A stretch of 64,000 nt of DNA from Biomphalaria glabrata (lineage: Eukaryota; Mollusca; Gastropoda; Planorbidae), in the NCBI RefSeq assembly GCF_947242115.1, contig NC_074712.1, positions 48,489,838-48,553,837 of the forward strand. The letters are read 5' to 3'. Positions within the stretch are counted from its first letter, which is position 1. Every line of letters starts with the position of its first letter. Positions 46,101-58,175 of the stretch are shown here, piece by piece. The notes under the pieces are model-generated. The model ran no database searches. It was given only the letters and a program-made list of their open reading frames with translations, and had not been told where the DNA came from. The translations under genes were made by a program, and so were the position numbers.

Positions 46101-49100
46101 AATTGTTTTTTTTCTAGTGCTGTGAGTTTTTAGTCTTAGTCTTGTTACATGCATGAGTTATCTCTCTATTTCTCATTATATAAAAATTTGTGGAGGCTTG
46201 CATTTGGTCATACTGATTTCGACTCTTCATTTTAAAAAGTTAAATACATTAAAAAAGAGATAAGATTCTGTTTACCTCGAAGTACGCAAGAGTTCCAGCG
46301 TCCTTGGTGATTGGCCCAGCACTTCCAGTGCCACTGCTGGGAGCTCCGATGTAGCTCTGACTTGCACTGCTGATATGAAATGTCCTGGCATACGTTCCAA
46401 GGCCTAAATTCAGCTTATTTTTGGGGGCGCCCAGAGATACATAGTATTTAGCTGTCCAGTCCTGGAATAAAGAGTTATCTCTCTTCAAATTTAGTCACAA
46501 CGTTTAAGCTTTCTCCGGATTTTTGCGTACTAAAAGCGCATTGAACCATGTCATTAATATTTATAGATGGGGGCTTTGTGGGAGAAGGCTGATAATACAA
46601 TTCAGTTAAATCTCAAAATAAACTTTACTTCAAAACTTAAAGAAGAGTAGTTCTAAATAAGAAAATACATTAGAAAAATATATAAAAAAAAACAACAACA
46701 AAGCTTATACGAAGTGAAATTGTATCAATTAGTTTGGATGAGTCATGTAATTAAATTTGTAATAGATCTAGACCAACAACAATAAATCTGTGTGATTAGA
46801 AAGATTTTTTAGCGGCCCCCGAAAGGGGAAAAGATGCTATTAGTTTTGTGTGGATTGTCTGTCCGTCTGTCCGTTCGTCTGTCCTTCCGTCCGTCCGTCC
46901 CGTTTAGATCTCGTAAACTAGAAAAGATAGTGAAAATCCGACATCACAATATTTTAGATCACTCAAAGCTCTGATGCAAAGTTATGTAATTTCTGTTAAA
47001 CTTAGTACTATATTTACACACAAAAAATGTTTATTATTCTTTGAAATAGAAAAAATATATTTAGTATGCAAATAAGTCAAACATAATTGAAAACAAAAAT
47101 TAATAAGTAGTTTTTCATATTATCGCGTGAAGTGCATTGCAAAGATAATTTTGTTTGGGATTTTTTACGGAAATGTTTTATTCTTGAGGAATAAAAGATT
47201 GGCCCTTTACAAAACAATTATATCAGTCTAACTTAACATTCACTTTCACCTATCATTTGGTCTGCTGGACCGCTGGGGCACCACACGAGATCTGTTAACC
47301 TTTTTTTTTCTCCATTATTTTCTGTCATTTGTCTTTGATAGAATTTCATTCTGATAATATTGAAACCTGCCTTTTTCTGCCTGGGTGGACCACTTCGGGG
47401 GCCGATTTTCAGTTTGTGTTTCCACACAAACTGTCTTTGTAACCTTGTTAACAATTGTTTTTGTTTTTGTGCTATTTCATACTTTTAGCTTTCTCAATAC
47501 GCTATGATCCTATTACCTGTCTGAACCAGGTGGGGAAATTGTGTGTGTGTGTGGGGGGGGGGGGTTAAGGAAAAAAAAAAGATATCTGAGTGGATTTTAC
47601 CGTAATTGTTTTTAAAAGCAATTAAAGAACAACAAAAAAAAAAAAAAAAGAAAAAAAAAAGTGGACCGATTTGTATTCGCACTGATGGCTCACACCTCCT
47701 CGGGCCGACATGCTAACCACTCTGCTAGTAAGGTGCTTGTGACGTGAGAAAGTTGTATAAGTATATATTGTTTGATTTAATTTAGAGCGGCGACCTATTA
47801 AGGGACTAATTCAGCTTATACCACCACTTCAGTCCAGTACAAATTCTTTCCCTTGTTCAAGATACAAAACATAATAATTTATTACCAATAATTAATCAAC
47901 TAAATGGATATTTTTTTAAAAAATGATTCTTGTGTTGTTATCTAAAAGAAATAATGGTACAAAATGTCAGCTTGATCCGAGATTTGGTGTCGAAGAAATA
48001 ACATGAACAAACTTTTTACCACATAGACAGGCAGAGTGAGTTGATAGAAGCTTTGTAAAAACAGCCGGGAAAATGGTAGGGCACGATTAGTTTCATCAAA
48101 AGGGTTTTAGCTTGGTGACAATGACGATTGGAAAAAATGACAAGACTTGGGTGTGTAATGAATGTAAACACAAAATACTTTAGGCGGCTTTAGTGAGAGG
48201 CGGCTTTAGTGAGAGGCGGCTTTAGTGAGAGGCGGGTTTTAGTTCTTTGAAGGTTTACGGACGTAGATATTTAGCTTCACGATATACGACGGACATTTTT
48301 CATCAGCGTCAGGAACCGTCGGCTACCTATATAGTGTTAACATTTCGTTATTTGTTTTTTGATTGCTACCCCCGTTTGGACTTATCTACTCAAAACACAG
48401 CAGCGGAGGCGCCTAACAACAAAGATAATTTCTCCCATTGGGACTTATTCCTAGAATTCATGCCATTTATTGTTGTAAACATCTAAGAAAAGGAATTTAT
48501 CAAATAAGCAAATCAAATCAGACCAATAAATAATTAACCAATTTATTTTAATTGTTGATAAAGCATCTTGCAAAGCTAAAGAAGTTAAACGTATTCTGTT
48601 TTTTTAATACAGAAAGATGGAGAATGACTGAAGTGATTAAATTATGTCGATTGGAAGTAATTACAAATATTTACAACGATCAAGTCAAAGACATACAAAC
48701 AAAAGCAATTTAGTGTAAGACATAATAGTATGATTTGTATTAAGCACTATTATATATTTGTTGGTTTTTCTAAATGCTTCTTTTAAAAACGTATATAAAC
48801 TTCAGATGAAAGCTTACTTTACTTTGCAATCAATAAATATACAAGCAAGCTCCTTCATACTTTCGCCTTGTCCCAGTAAGGATCTTCTTAGCAAGCAATT
48901 TTTATGTGGGTCATGTTGACATTTTAAAAAACCCAAACAAATAAGCTAGCTATGGAGAATTACTGTAGGCCATTTCAACCAACAAAGATGCTTTATAGTT
49001 ACATTTGAATTGTATATATTAATTAATTAAAACAGTCATTTTTATGATGACATCAAATAAATTGTTTCGTTTCTAGTCGATACGGGCCTAAAAGTAACTA

Positions 49101-52100
49101 GCGTAATTTTTTTTTAATTTAAAGAGTTGACATTTAACATTAGTCAATGATATGGAAGTCTATGATCACATTTGACTGCCGGCGTGTTAGAAACGAAATG
49201 TCCGTACTTACCAAATTGAGCTGTGCACTCCATCCTGTTTCACTAGGGTGAGCATAGAGCGGGCTGTTGAATCCTACTGTGTTTCCCCAAGGTCCGTGAT
49301 AATCGTAGGTCATAATGTTGATAAAATCCATGACTCTGAAGATCAATTAGTTAATTCATTAACAATAATTAATTGACTGAATGGGTATTTTTTTGTGTTT
49401 ATTGATTCATGTTTTGTTAGTTACAATAAGTAATTGTTTAAAGTATCGACTTGAGTGCTAAATAGCGTTAACAACTAACAACTCACTAAACCCAACTAAT
49501 TTAACAATATCTTTGAATACTGAAGTATTAGTTTCCCTTGTTGGGATCAAACAAAATAATAATTGTCTAATTGGTTACTTAAAAAAAAAGATTCATGTCT
49601 TGTCTATGCCAATGAACAATTATGCGAAGTTTCAATTTGATTCGAGAATGGGTGTGGGAGAAATAACGTTTACAGACGGTGTACACACGTTTTTGCCAAA
49701 CAGACATACAGACAGAGTGATTTGATATAAACTTTGTAAAAAGACAGAGAGGGAGACAATGTAAACGATGGAAGACAACTAAGAATGTTCTGGCCTGTTA
49801 TTGAAAGCGACTCTAATCCTAGCAAAAGACAGAGAGGAAAGGAGGGTAGTTAATGGAGTATCATATGTAGTGCCCCCAACGGCCCAAAAGACTTATAGAC
49901 TGGCGAAGTAAAAAATGTGGTTGATAACTTTGTAACTAATATGCACTATTCATTATATAAGCCTTCTTTTCAATCTTAAATATTCTATTTTCCCCAATAC
50001 AATATGAACGAGTTAGGAACTCGCAGTTTACATTGAACATTCAGTATCTTATCTTATCTTATATAATACAGACGTTACGTTACAAAGTTATAGCTTTGTT
50101 AAATGACTGGGATTATAAAGTGAACAATTAAACGAAATAATTTTTAGTACGCGATTCATGAATAAATATAGATCTAGGCCTATCTCAACTCGGCTTCGCA
50201 GCTTTCGTAAACGAATGTAGCTTTAGAAAACCAAATTTGAATGTTTATTTGATCAAAATATGAAATGAATGGACTATAATTATCTTCTTATCTTATCTTA
50301 TATAATACAGACGTTACTTCAAAAAAGAAGATGATTACGTCCTACGCGTCATGCATTTAGTCATGCATATTAACCAATGACTTAAATTCTGCCAAGTCAC
50401 CGGTTTTCCTGGCTAGCTCAGGCAACCCATTCCATGCTCTAATAGCACTAGGGAAGAAGGAGTATTTGTACAAATTTGTCCTAGCATATGGGACGAGGAA
50501 TGTGCCTTTATCTTTGTGTCTTTCAGAGTATTTTATTAAATTTTGGTTTTTGTATTTGAAGATTATGGTTCAGTGTTTTATGTATGATTGCTACTTTACT
50601 TTTGAGCCTTCTGTCCTGAAGGCTTTCTAAATTTAGTGATTTTACTAAAGGTGTTACTCTAGTCAAATGTGAATATTCGTTTGTTATGAATCTCACTGCT
50701 CTATTTTGTGTCTGTTCCAGTTTTTTAATGTTTTCTTGAGTTGAGGGGTCCCAAACGGAGGATGCATATTCTATTATTGGCCTAACCAAGGTTAAATAAC
50801 ATTTTAGTTTTATGTTCTTATTTGATTTATAGAAATTTCTTTTAATAAATCCTAATGCTTTGTTTGATTTTTTTGTAGTTTCATCAATGTGTGGATTCCA
50901 TGATAGTTTTTCATTTATTATAACACCTAGGTATTTTGCGTTTTTAGTCTGTGTTACTGGTTTGCCATGAATAAGATAAGTGGAATTAATTTGTTTTAGT
51001 TTTTTTGTTACTCTTAAAAAATTAAAATTTATCTGGGTGGAAAGACATGCTCCAATTTGATTCCCATTTCTGTAATTCATCTAATTCTCTTTGTAAAATA
51101 TCTGTGTCTTGTGTTGTTTTTATTGTTCTATATATTATACAATCGTCTGCAAATAATCTGACTTTTGTTCCTGAAGTAATGCAATTTGGTAAATCATTTA
51201 TGTAAATTAAAAATAGTAGTGGACCCAAGACTGTTCCTTGAGGTACACCTGAGTTTACTGTTATCGGTGTTGATTTAGAGCCATTTATTATTACAGTTTG
51301 TTCTCTCCCTATCAGAAAATCTTTAATCCACTGATGCAGTGAACCATTAATGCCGAAATATTTTAATTTTTTAAGCAAACTATGGTGGTGAACTTTGTCA
51401 AAAGCCTTAGAAAAATCTAGTAAGATAGCATCTATTTGTTCACTATTATCTAAACCTTTTGAAAAATCATCAATTAGTCCTATTAGTTGTGTTTCACATG
51501 ATCTATATTCCCTAAAGCCATGTTGGTATGGTGTGAGGACATTATGTTTGTCTAAGTGGTTTATGATGTTGCTACATATTATGTGTTCTAGGATTTTACA
51601 TGTGATGCTGGTAAGTGATACTGGTCTGTAGTTTCCTGGGTCAGATTTTTCTCCTTTTTTAAATAGGGGGGTGACATTAGCTTCTTTCCAGTCCTTTGGT
51701 ACTCTGCCCTGGTTAAGTGAAGCCTGAAAGAGTATTTTGAACATTGGGGCTAGCTCATTGCTTAGTTCTTTGAGTAATCTAGATGGAATACCATCAGGTC
51801 CAGAAGCTTTATTTGGTTCATTATCATTATGTATTATGTTATGTTCATCTTTTAATGGCGCTATGCCTTTTGTTTCCATTTTCTTAGACTTAATGTATGA
51901 CCATAGGTTTTTGTTGTTATCTTTAGATATTACATTGTTTATGTATTCACTCTGCAGCTGTCTGCTTACTTTTTGGGTTAAGTGTTTAATTTTTATATAC
52001 TTTTTGTAAACCCTTTCTGCATTAGTTTCTTTAAATTTTCTATATAGGTTTTCCTTCTGTTTACAAAGATTCTTTAGTCTATTATTAAACCAGCATTTAT

Positions 52101-55084
52101 TTATTTTGTCTGATATGCATTTAGTTGGTATATGATTTTCTATAATGCTTTTAAGATGGTTTTTAATGAAATTCCAGAGGTCATCGACTGGTTGATTAAT
52201 GTCTTTTTCTAATAAGAATGTTTGTTGAAAGTTTAATGCAGCTTGGTGTAGTTGTGTTAGGTTACATTTATTCCAGAGTAAGATTTTTCTTTTGGGTTTT
52301 GTATTGGCTACTGCTTTTATCTGACTGTGTATTTTTATGATCTCATGGTCTGATAGACCAGGGATAATTTCATAATCAACTACTAATCCAGGTCTGTTGG
52401 TTAAGAAGAGATCTAATGTGTTGTTTAATCTAGTTGGCTTTTTAATGATTTGATCTAAACTTAGGTTGTGTAAAGTTTCTATGAAAAGCTCATTTATGTC
52501 CTTAAGGTTTTGGTGTTTATCTATGGTTAGTGTTTTTCAATTTATATCAGGTAGGTTGAAATCACCCATAATCCAAAAAAACTGGATTTTTATTTGTCTC
52601 TTTAAGTGTAGTAATCTGATTACATAGTTCCTGCATGTATTCTAAACTAGAATTTGGTGGTCTGTAAATGCTGCCTATTATTAGGAATGTTGAGGTGGTA
52701 TTAATTTTACAAAATGTTGATTCTACATTTTTTGAGTTAGGTAAGGTAATTTCTTCTGCTATAAGAGTGTTTTTAATTGCTAAAAGAACTCCTCCATGAT
52801 TATCAGCCCTATCTTTTCTAAAAATTTCATAATTACTATTGAAAATTTCCGCATTATAAATTTCAGGATGTAGCCAAGTTTCTGTTCCTGCAATTAAGTC
52901 TGGTTTCTCACATTCTAATAAAATTTCTAAGTCTGCTGTTTTGTTCCTAATGCTTTGAAAATTTATTACTAAGGTTTAAAAAGATAATCCTGTATTTTAT
53001 ATATTTTATTCTCTAACTTACGCTGCTAGACCCGCAACATCAAATCCGGTATCAATATAATCTTTGCCTGCTGGAAAAGCTCCGGTCAGAAGCAGACGTG
53101 GTTGACCAGAAGACGAGGCCTCACTATCAAAACGACTTCTTAGTTCCTGGATAACAGACAATGATAGATTTAAGTTCAGTTTATACAATTTAGTTTATAG
53201 TAAATAATACACTGAAATCATTTATACAGCGAGAAAAACATTGACTAAACTTTAAAACTATTGCTTAGACAAAATAAGTAGATTAATTAATTAATTAATT
53301 CATTCTTCCATCAAAAGTTACTTCTTACATTTAACCAACAGCTCGCTTTGTTATGTTTGCATTAGCATTCAATCCGTCAGTCTATCCAACAATCTATCCA
53401 TCAATCTGTTGATTGCTTTAACTATTAATCATTTCATCAGTCTATCCACCGTCATCCCTTCATCCCATACAACAAGCGATAAGTCTAACCATCAATCAAT
53501 CCGTTTATCCATAAAACGATCACTTTAACCCTCAATCGATTTGTTTATTTCCAGTCAAAGCTCATCTATAGCCTAATTAACAATTCATTATTTCATGAAT
53601 TTAGCTTGATTATTGGTTTTACCTACCTGCATCAAATGTAAAAACTTTTGTTTATCTGAAGCTGGACTCCCATTTTGACCAGGAAATTCCCAATCAATGT
53701 CCAGTCCGTCAAAATGCTTTTGTCTCAAGTAAGTGATTGCATGCGTGATAAAAGCGCTTCTGGTTGTAGCATCTCTCACGATGTTTGTGAAGGGGCCAGA
53801 ACTGACAGTGGCTCCGCCCAAGGACAGCAAGACCTTTAGATTAGGGTTACTCCGCTTGAGTGCCATAACACGGGCATACCTGACCAGTAACAAAACATTG
53901 TTTGTTAGCTTAAAACAAGAGAGAATTGTTAGAAATGTTTGAAAGTAAGATTTAAAAAAAAAACGGGCTTCTTTTTCAATCTTTTTTTTAAAATTCAAAT
54001 TAGGATGGCTGTGTGGTATACAATGCAGTCTGTCGTCTCCAATGTCTCAAGTTCGAGCCCTTAGGGCTTCCATCCACTACAATCCACTGCCATCCACTTC
54101 CCTTCACTGCCATCCACTCCATCCACTGCCATCCACTTCCGTTCACTGCCATCCACTGCCGTTCACTGCCATCCACTGCTATCCACTGCCATCCACTGCC
54201 GTTCACTGCCATCCACTGCCATCTACTTCAGTTCACTCCCATCCACTGCCACCCACGTTATTGTCTTTATTTTATCTATCAGTGCAATTCAATCAGACAT
54301 AACTGCACATGTGCAACAACTGTATAATATACTACATTCAACTGCAAGTATTTTGAAAGAAGTTTAATAAGATTATTTACTTGTTTATTGTGTTTTTGTT
54401 TTTTTAAGTTTCAAATCTACCTTCAGAAAATAAGATTTGTAGGTCATACTTCCAATCTCCTGCAGGACAGACTCGGCACCATCGTGTCCACAGCCCTAAG
54501 CGCATACAAGGCAGCCCCCCCCCTGCTCTTATAAAGTTCCAAATACTCTCCTGATACAAATACTGCACCACATCGTGTTAAAAAATCTCTCAAGGTTGTC
54601 AAGTGCCAGTCGTTTCGAAAAAAATACTTACATATCATCGTCATTCCATTCAAAAGGTTTGATCTCCGTTCCCTCTGGCTTAGCGAAGGCGTACAAGATG
54701 TGAGTACACAGGTGAGCATCTATGTTCTCAGGAACGAATTTTCCGGAACCACTTCTGTATTGGGCCCAGTTGGTGTAGTAGCATACCGTTCGTAGAGCGG
54801 GTGTAGCTAAAGTGAGTTAAAGTAATAATAATAGTTAATAATAAATAGTAACTTGTATTAACAGTGTTCTGTGGGAATATTTGTTTTTACCAGGCAAATA
54901 GACACACATTCATCTCCTAAACCAATTGCCTAGAAACACTACACATTTAGTTCCTAAACCAATTGCCTAGAAACACTACACATTTATGTCCTAAACCAAT
55001 TGCCTAGAAACACTACACATTTATCTCCTAAACAAGATAAGGTTTAGATAATATGTTAACACTATTAAAATTCAATTTCATATT

Positions 55085-55127
<43 letters not shown>

Positions 55128-55455
55128 TCTCTCTCTCTCTCTCTCGGTGCTTCTGATGTGCATCTCTTTTTCCACCTGGATCTTATTAGATTTATGTTTT
55201 CTCTTTCTCTCATCTGACTTTTATTCACTAACAGGGAACTAATAGAAAATGAAAACTAACAGACAACCCCAAAAAGACGACTCCTAACATGTGACAACGA
55301 ACAGATGACAATTACCAGATGACAATATGACAACTAACAGATGACAACTAATAACACAAAGAGCAAAATATGTTCTCTTGTTCAGCAGCAAACAATAAAA
55401 CATTTCTACCTGCGTGTAGAGCTAGCACCACAAGAAACGTCGTAATCAAGATCAT
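43137..55455 (-). CDS. Secreted GH18 chitinase, catalytic domain only (complete)
   Basis: Hydrolyses beta-1,4 links in chitin outside the cell. Minus-strand coding exons, in transcript order: 55455-55410, 54806-54632, 53879-53627, 53146-53022, 49335-49212, 46461-46276, 45079-44960, 43283-43137. They total 1176 nt (391 residues plus stop), every border is AG/GT and phases agree. Residues 1-20 form a signal peptide ([19 protein letters not shown]). Then [29 protein letters not shown], the active site [11 protein letters not shown] (D131, D134, D136, proton donor E138), [21 protein letters not shown] and [12 protein letters not shown] follow in family order. It ends right after the barrel at [19 protein letters not shown]: there is no peritrophin-type chitin-binding module, unlike CHIT1 or AMCase. 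All catalytic residues remain, so an active enzyme is likely, not a CHI3L-type lectin. Introns carry a 2.7-kb LINE and other repeats. Confidence 0.93.
44085..44280 (+). mobile_element. LINE reverse-transcriptase fragment
   Basis: Reads [31 protein letters not shown], then in another frame [10 protein letters not shown]. This is the VRQGCxLSPxLFxxVIDxVMK ... LDFADDIALL core of an invertebrate LINE RT. A related tail fragment follows at 44640-44760. Broken by frame changes. Confidence 0.6.
44312..44533. repeat. 14-bp minisatellite, about 16 units
   Basis: GGCTGAGAAGTGAT repeats head to tail, with single-base variants GTCAT for GTGAT arranged in blocks, and one TTGAG variant near 44341. Confidence 0.95.
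45520..46015. repeat. Dispersed AT-rich repeat family B, two adjacent copies
   Basis: Copy 1 about 45520-45770 and copy 2 about 45780-46015. Shared order: TATTTCCC, an AATTA-rich block, GATCCGAGAATAG(G)TG, GAGTGAGTTGATATAAGC, TTTGTAAAGAC. Other copies lie at 47800-48062, 49320-49742 and (inverted) 60285-60480. No coding capacity. Confidence 0.65.
46805..46985. repeat. Dispersed repeat with CTGTCCGT-type microsatellite
   Basis: AGCGGCCCCCGAAAGGGG, TTTTGTGTGGATTGTCTGTC followed by TCCGTC-type units (46855-46900), then CGTAAACTAGAAAAGATAG and GAAAATCCGACATC. It looks like a mobile-repeat end, class unknown. Confidence 0.45.
47250..47470 (-). repeat. Dispersed repeat family A, copy 3
   Basis: Reverse complement: CAAGGTTACAAAGACAGTTTG, GAAACACAAACTGAAAATCG, CCCCGAAGTGGTCCACCC, AGGCAGAAAAAGGCAGG. 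Clear match to 26100-26295 in the same order. Confidence 0.65.
47535..47662. repeat. GT, poly-G and poly-A tracts
   Basis: (GT)n, then a G tract (47553-47564) and two long A-rich tracts up to 47661. Chitinase intron 5. Confidence 0.9.
47800..48062. repeat. Dispersed repeat family B, copy 3
   Basis: TTCTTTCCCTTGTTCAAGATAC, ACCAATAATTAATCAACTAAATGG, TTGATCCGAGATTTGG, GAGTGAGTTGATAGAAGC. It matches the other family B copies. Confidence 0.6.
48183..48238. repeat. 16-bp tandem repeat
   Basis: GGCGGCTTTAGTGAGA repeats three and a half times. The 79-codon + strand frame just after it (48247-48486) lies in the chitinase intron and shows no known similarity. Confidence 0.9.
48490..49130. other. Chitinase intron 5 remainder, nothing recognised
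   Basis: AT-rich intron DNA without recognised repeats or exons. Confidence 0.5.
49340..49742. repeat. Dispersed repeat family B, copies 4 and 5
   Basis: Two partial copies in tandem: about 49340-49460 (AATTAATTGACTGAATGGG ... TAATTGTTTAAAG) and 49520-49742 (TTTCCCTTGTTGGGATC ... TTCGAGAATGGGTGTGGGAG ... GAGTGATTTGATATAAAC). In chitinase intron 4. Confidence 0.55.
50046..50082 (-). mobile_element. Solo 3' tail of the jockey/CR1-like LINE
   Basis: TCTTATCTTATCTTATATAA followed by TACAGACGTTAC is the same as the 3' end of the LINE copies at 50283 and 58659, but nothing else of the element follows. About 37 bp long. Confidence 0.7.
50283..52978 (-). mobile_element. LINE of the jockey/CR1 group, long 5'-truncated copy
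   Basis: Sits in chitinase intron 4, same strand as the gene. From the right: endonuclease part ([64 protein letters not shown]); a linker; then reverse transcriptase 51879-51022 with [52 protein letters not shown] and FADDC (catalytic DD at residues 245-246 of that frame); then the C-terminal part 51080-50523 ([35 protein letters not shown]). Breaks: a frame change near 51020-51080, a frame change and a TGA in the endonuclease around 52540-52590, and another near 50525. The 3' end carries (TAAGA)n-like repeats. ORF1 is absent. Confidence 0.9.
53150..53620. other. Chitinase intron 3
   Basis: AT-rich, with a loosely repeated CAATC/ATCCATC pattern at 53370-53540. No exon. Confidence 0.5.
54063..54258. 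repeat. Minisatellite of CCATCCACTG / CCGTTCACTG units in chitinase intron 2
   Basis: Ten- to twelve-base units GCCATCCACT and GCCGTTCACT alternate. Open frames on both strands (Trp-rich on minus, His/Pro/Thr-rich on plus) come from the repeat and are not genes. Confidence 0.9.
54914..55040. repeat. 37-bp tandem repeat, three and a half units
   Basis: CCTAAACCAATTGCCTAGAA recurs at 54916, 54953 and 54990, with a partial at 55027. Confidence 0.95.
55089..55147. repeat. (CT)n microsatellite
   Basis: Almost pure CT with one CACT interruption, in chitinase intron 1. Confidence 0.95.
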
Positions 55456-55637
55456 TTTGATCTGCAGGAAAGAAATAAGACGTTATTACAAGTGTCTACC
55501 TATCAGACAGTTAATATTGGAGATTTATATATACACACGAGTTGACAGTTTAATTATGGTGGATCTAATGGAAGGGATGATAACCCCTACCGTCTTTTGA
55601 CCGACCCACCCTCCTTCAATATTGCAGAGATTATATA
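55456..55637 (-). promoter_or_regulatory. Upstream region of chitinase
   Basis: Directly 5' of the chitinase ATG. Reverse complement of TTATATATACACACG at 55526-55540 gives a TATATAA-like element about 75 bp upstream of the ATG, a possible TATA box. Confidence 0.35.
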
Positions 55638-56247
55638 GGGTTACTAGACCCCAATGTCCTCCTTTTTGAGGTTGTGTCCTCCGTCCGGCAGGCATTGGCC
55701 TAAAATGTAAAAATGTCCGGCTTTTTCACAACAATTGGATATCAATACATCAATCGGTTTTATTCCTTCATATCTTCTGTATTAATTGCACAAACTATAG
55801 ACAGCACTGTTACAGCAAGTAATCAGACAATTTACTTTGACAGCCTCCATCTTAAGGAAATTTTTTTTTTTTTTTTCAAAGATGTTTAAAAGAGACCAGT
55901 AACTCAAAATACATCAAGATCTTCTGGTGTTTTTTTTTTGTTTGCAGTCCAAAGCATAACATTAAAGTGTAAAAGGCGTTTTTGCTAATCCCGATGCAGT
56001 GGGCCAGAGATGCCTTGCCTGGAGTTTCCCAAGTACGCCTGTGCTAATGATGTACTATTGGGAAAAGTTGTGTATGATAAAATCGATACTGACTAGAGCC
56101 AAGTCCTACAACTTGTGATTGGCTGAAATGTTTCACCAAATATAGTGTCATCCTAGCTCTAGTTTTTAAACTTTACTTTGTCTTTTTTTTGTGTGTCCTC
56201 TTTTGTAAGGCTTTGTCCTCCTTTTTCTGGTTGTGCTTGAGTAACCC
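55638..56247. mobile_element. Short TIR element at a TA site (non-autonomous)
   Basis: Left GGGTTACTAGACCCC, right (reverse complement) GGGTTACTCAAGCAC; AAAGGAGGACA-type motifs follow inside both ends. TA on both sides (55636-55637 and 56248-56249) suits a Tc1/mariner-like target. No transposase. Confidence 0.55.
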
Positions 56248-56361
56248 TAAGCTTATATTAGAGCGTTATGTAGGCATTGTCAAGAAGACACAGATTCGAC
56301 ATGCGTATTTAACTACCTGCATTTCTACACATTTACCTGTCTGTCAGTCAGTCAGTCGGTC

Positions 56362-56369
56362 AGTCTGTT

Positions 56370-56462
<93 letters not shown>
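56362..56462. repeat. Compound (TCTG)/(TC)n/(TA)n microsatellite
   Basis: TCTGTCTC units grade into a pure CT run, then a TA run ending at 56462. The short frames through it are repeat artefacts. Confidence 0.95.
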
Positions 56463-56463
56463 T

Positions 56464-56512
56464 TTCAGGCAACCCATTCCATTCTTTAATGGCAATAGAG
56501 AAGATTTAAAAA
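56464..56512 (-). mobile_element. Short fragment of the jockey/CR1-like LINE
   Basis: CAGGCAACCCATTCCATTCTTTAATGGCAATAGAGAAG matches, with changes, CAGGCAACCCATTCCATGC... at 50419. On the minus strand it codes the [11 protein letters not shown] region. Confidence 0.5.
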
Positions 56513-56713
56513 AAAATGATGCCACAGTCTGCATTATCTTTTCTGGGAGAAGATCGACTGGCTTAAGATGCTGGTAGAAGTTCTGGAGCCAATAGCTGCA
56601 CTTGAACGTAGCGGCATTAGAAAGTTAAATTTTGCTCAACTTTTTTGTCAAGTCATAGAAACCACAAGAGCATGAATTCTATACTGAAGAAAAAAAACAA
56701 CAAAGTAATAGCA

Positions 56714-56892
56714 TTGATTGTAGCAGTCTGGCTACTATATGTGTGATTGTAGCAGTCTGGCTACTAAATGTGTGATTGTAGCAGTCTGGCTACTAAATGT
56801 GTGATTGTAGCAGTCTGGCTACTATATGTGTGATTGTAGCAGTCTGGCTACTATATGTGTGATTGTAGCAGTCTGGCTACTAAATGTGTTAC
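56714..56892. repeat. 29-bp tandem repeat, six units
   Basis: GATTGTAGCAGTCTGGCTAC followed by TA(T/A)ATGTGT repeats six times from 56716. Units differ only at the T/A position. Confidence 0.95.
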
Positions 56893-58060
56893 CCAACACT
56901 TTACTGATCCAGTCTGTTTCAAGATGGTGTCTTTATATCTGGCATGCAGAATATTTGACAGCAACATGCCGGAATAAAGTTGACAGAAAAACCTTTATTT
57001 TTAGAAATAATGTAAAATCTACAGTCATATATAATCTAGACCGGAAAACGGAAACAAATTCTTCTCCGCGATTGATCAGCTCACAGACCTCTATATATAT
57101 AAAGAGATTGTTATGTATTAATCACAGAACTATATATTCACACAAATTCATGAAATAAAGCCATTTCCTGTTAGTTTCCATTAAGTTAATATCATAGACA
57201 TATATATATATATAGACTGGACGATAAAGAACAAATTATTATCGGAAATATTTGGGAAAAGATAAGTTTGTAGATCCACATCACAAACCTATATACATTT
57301 GCCTATGTTTATGATTATAAAACAAAGACAAAATATTGGGAATATGGCAGTTTTGCACTTTTCAAAACTAAAGATCAAAGGTATATATTGGCTGCAATGT
57401 TAGTCCTAGAATTTATAGCTCAATCGCCGCCATTTTTTTTTTCACATAGATATAGTACATAAAACATATTGAGTCCCCCCAAATAAAAATAACTTCCTAC
57501 TTCCAGTCTATATTTATTTATGTCTATGGTTAATATCTTGAAATCCTAGATCGAAATAATTCACGCCTATTGATTTTAGTTATCTTATGTACATTTCAAT
57601 AGATTTTGTTTTTATCTATCTGAAATTTGCAAAATAATAATTATGAAACGAGAGTGCTCTTATTTTCGATGTTTAATTACTAATCTTAATCTAAACATAG
57701 GTTAGAGTTGAAAAAAAAACTTTACTTCTTATAACTACTTAACAAAGTAACGCCTTGTTTCATCTTTTTAAAACGTTTTTCACACCTTTCTAAGGTGCAG
57801 GTTGTAGGTACACACACGTTGAACAGATGACCTCTTCGGGTATTTCCGCAGGTAGTTGACTAAAATAATAGTTCAGGAAAATATCTCCTCAGTCTAGAGC
57901 TAAAAGCTTATCATTGGCATATTAGAAAGTTTGGGGATGTAGAGGGGATTGGGGGTTGAAAGGGATAACATTCATTAGTTATTCAGAACAAAATAATCGC
58001 TCTTTAAGATAAATAAAGAAGAAACTGTCTTTCAAAAAAGCATCATATCTTCATTGAGGA
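56893..58060. other. Intergenic DNA, nothing recognised
   Basis: Contains two TATATATA blocks (57090, 57200) in related surroundings (CAGACCTCTATATATATAAAG and ATAGACATATATATATATAG), perhaps an old inverted duplication. No exon. Confidence 0.4.
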
Positions 58061-58175
58061 CCTCAAAACAGTGGACACCAGATGGGAAGAGGCTTCAGAC
58101 ATTGCCAATGACAGATCTTTGTGGAGACAGCTTGCCGCCCAATGCGCAGAACGGCGCGTGAGGACCTAAGTTTAA
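58060..58175 (+). mobile_element. LINE C-terminal fragment
   Basis: Reads TVDTRWEEASDIANDRSLWR then QLAAQCAERRVRT and a stop. This is the same LINE end seen at 13020-13110 (GRWEEASDITSDRFLWKQL) and, more decayed, at 44640-44745. Confidence 0.65.

Noticed and set aside
48247-48486. 79-codon plus frame in a chitinase intron
   Set aside because: No recognised domain; follows a short tandem repeat; likely chance.
51395-52009. Plus-strand frames of 78 and 90 codons
   Set aside because: Shadows of the minus-strand LINE reverse transcriptase and linker.
54000-54327. Trp-rich and His/Pro-rich frames
   Set aside because: Products of a simple CCATCCACTG minisatellite inside a chitinase intron.
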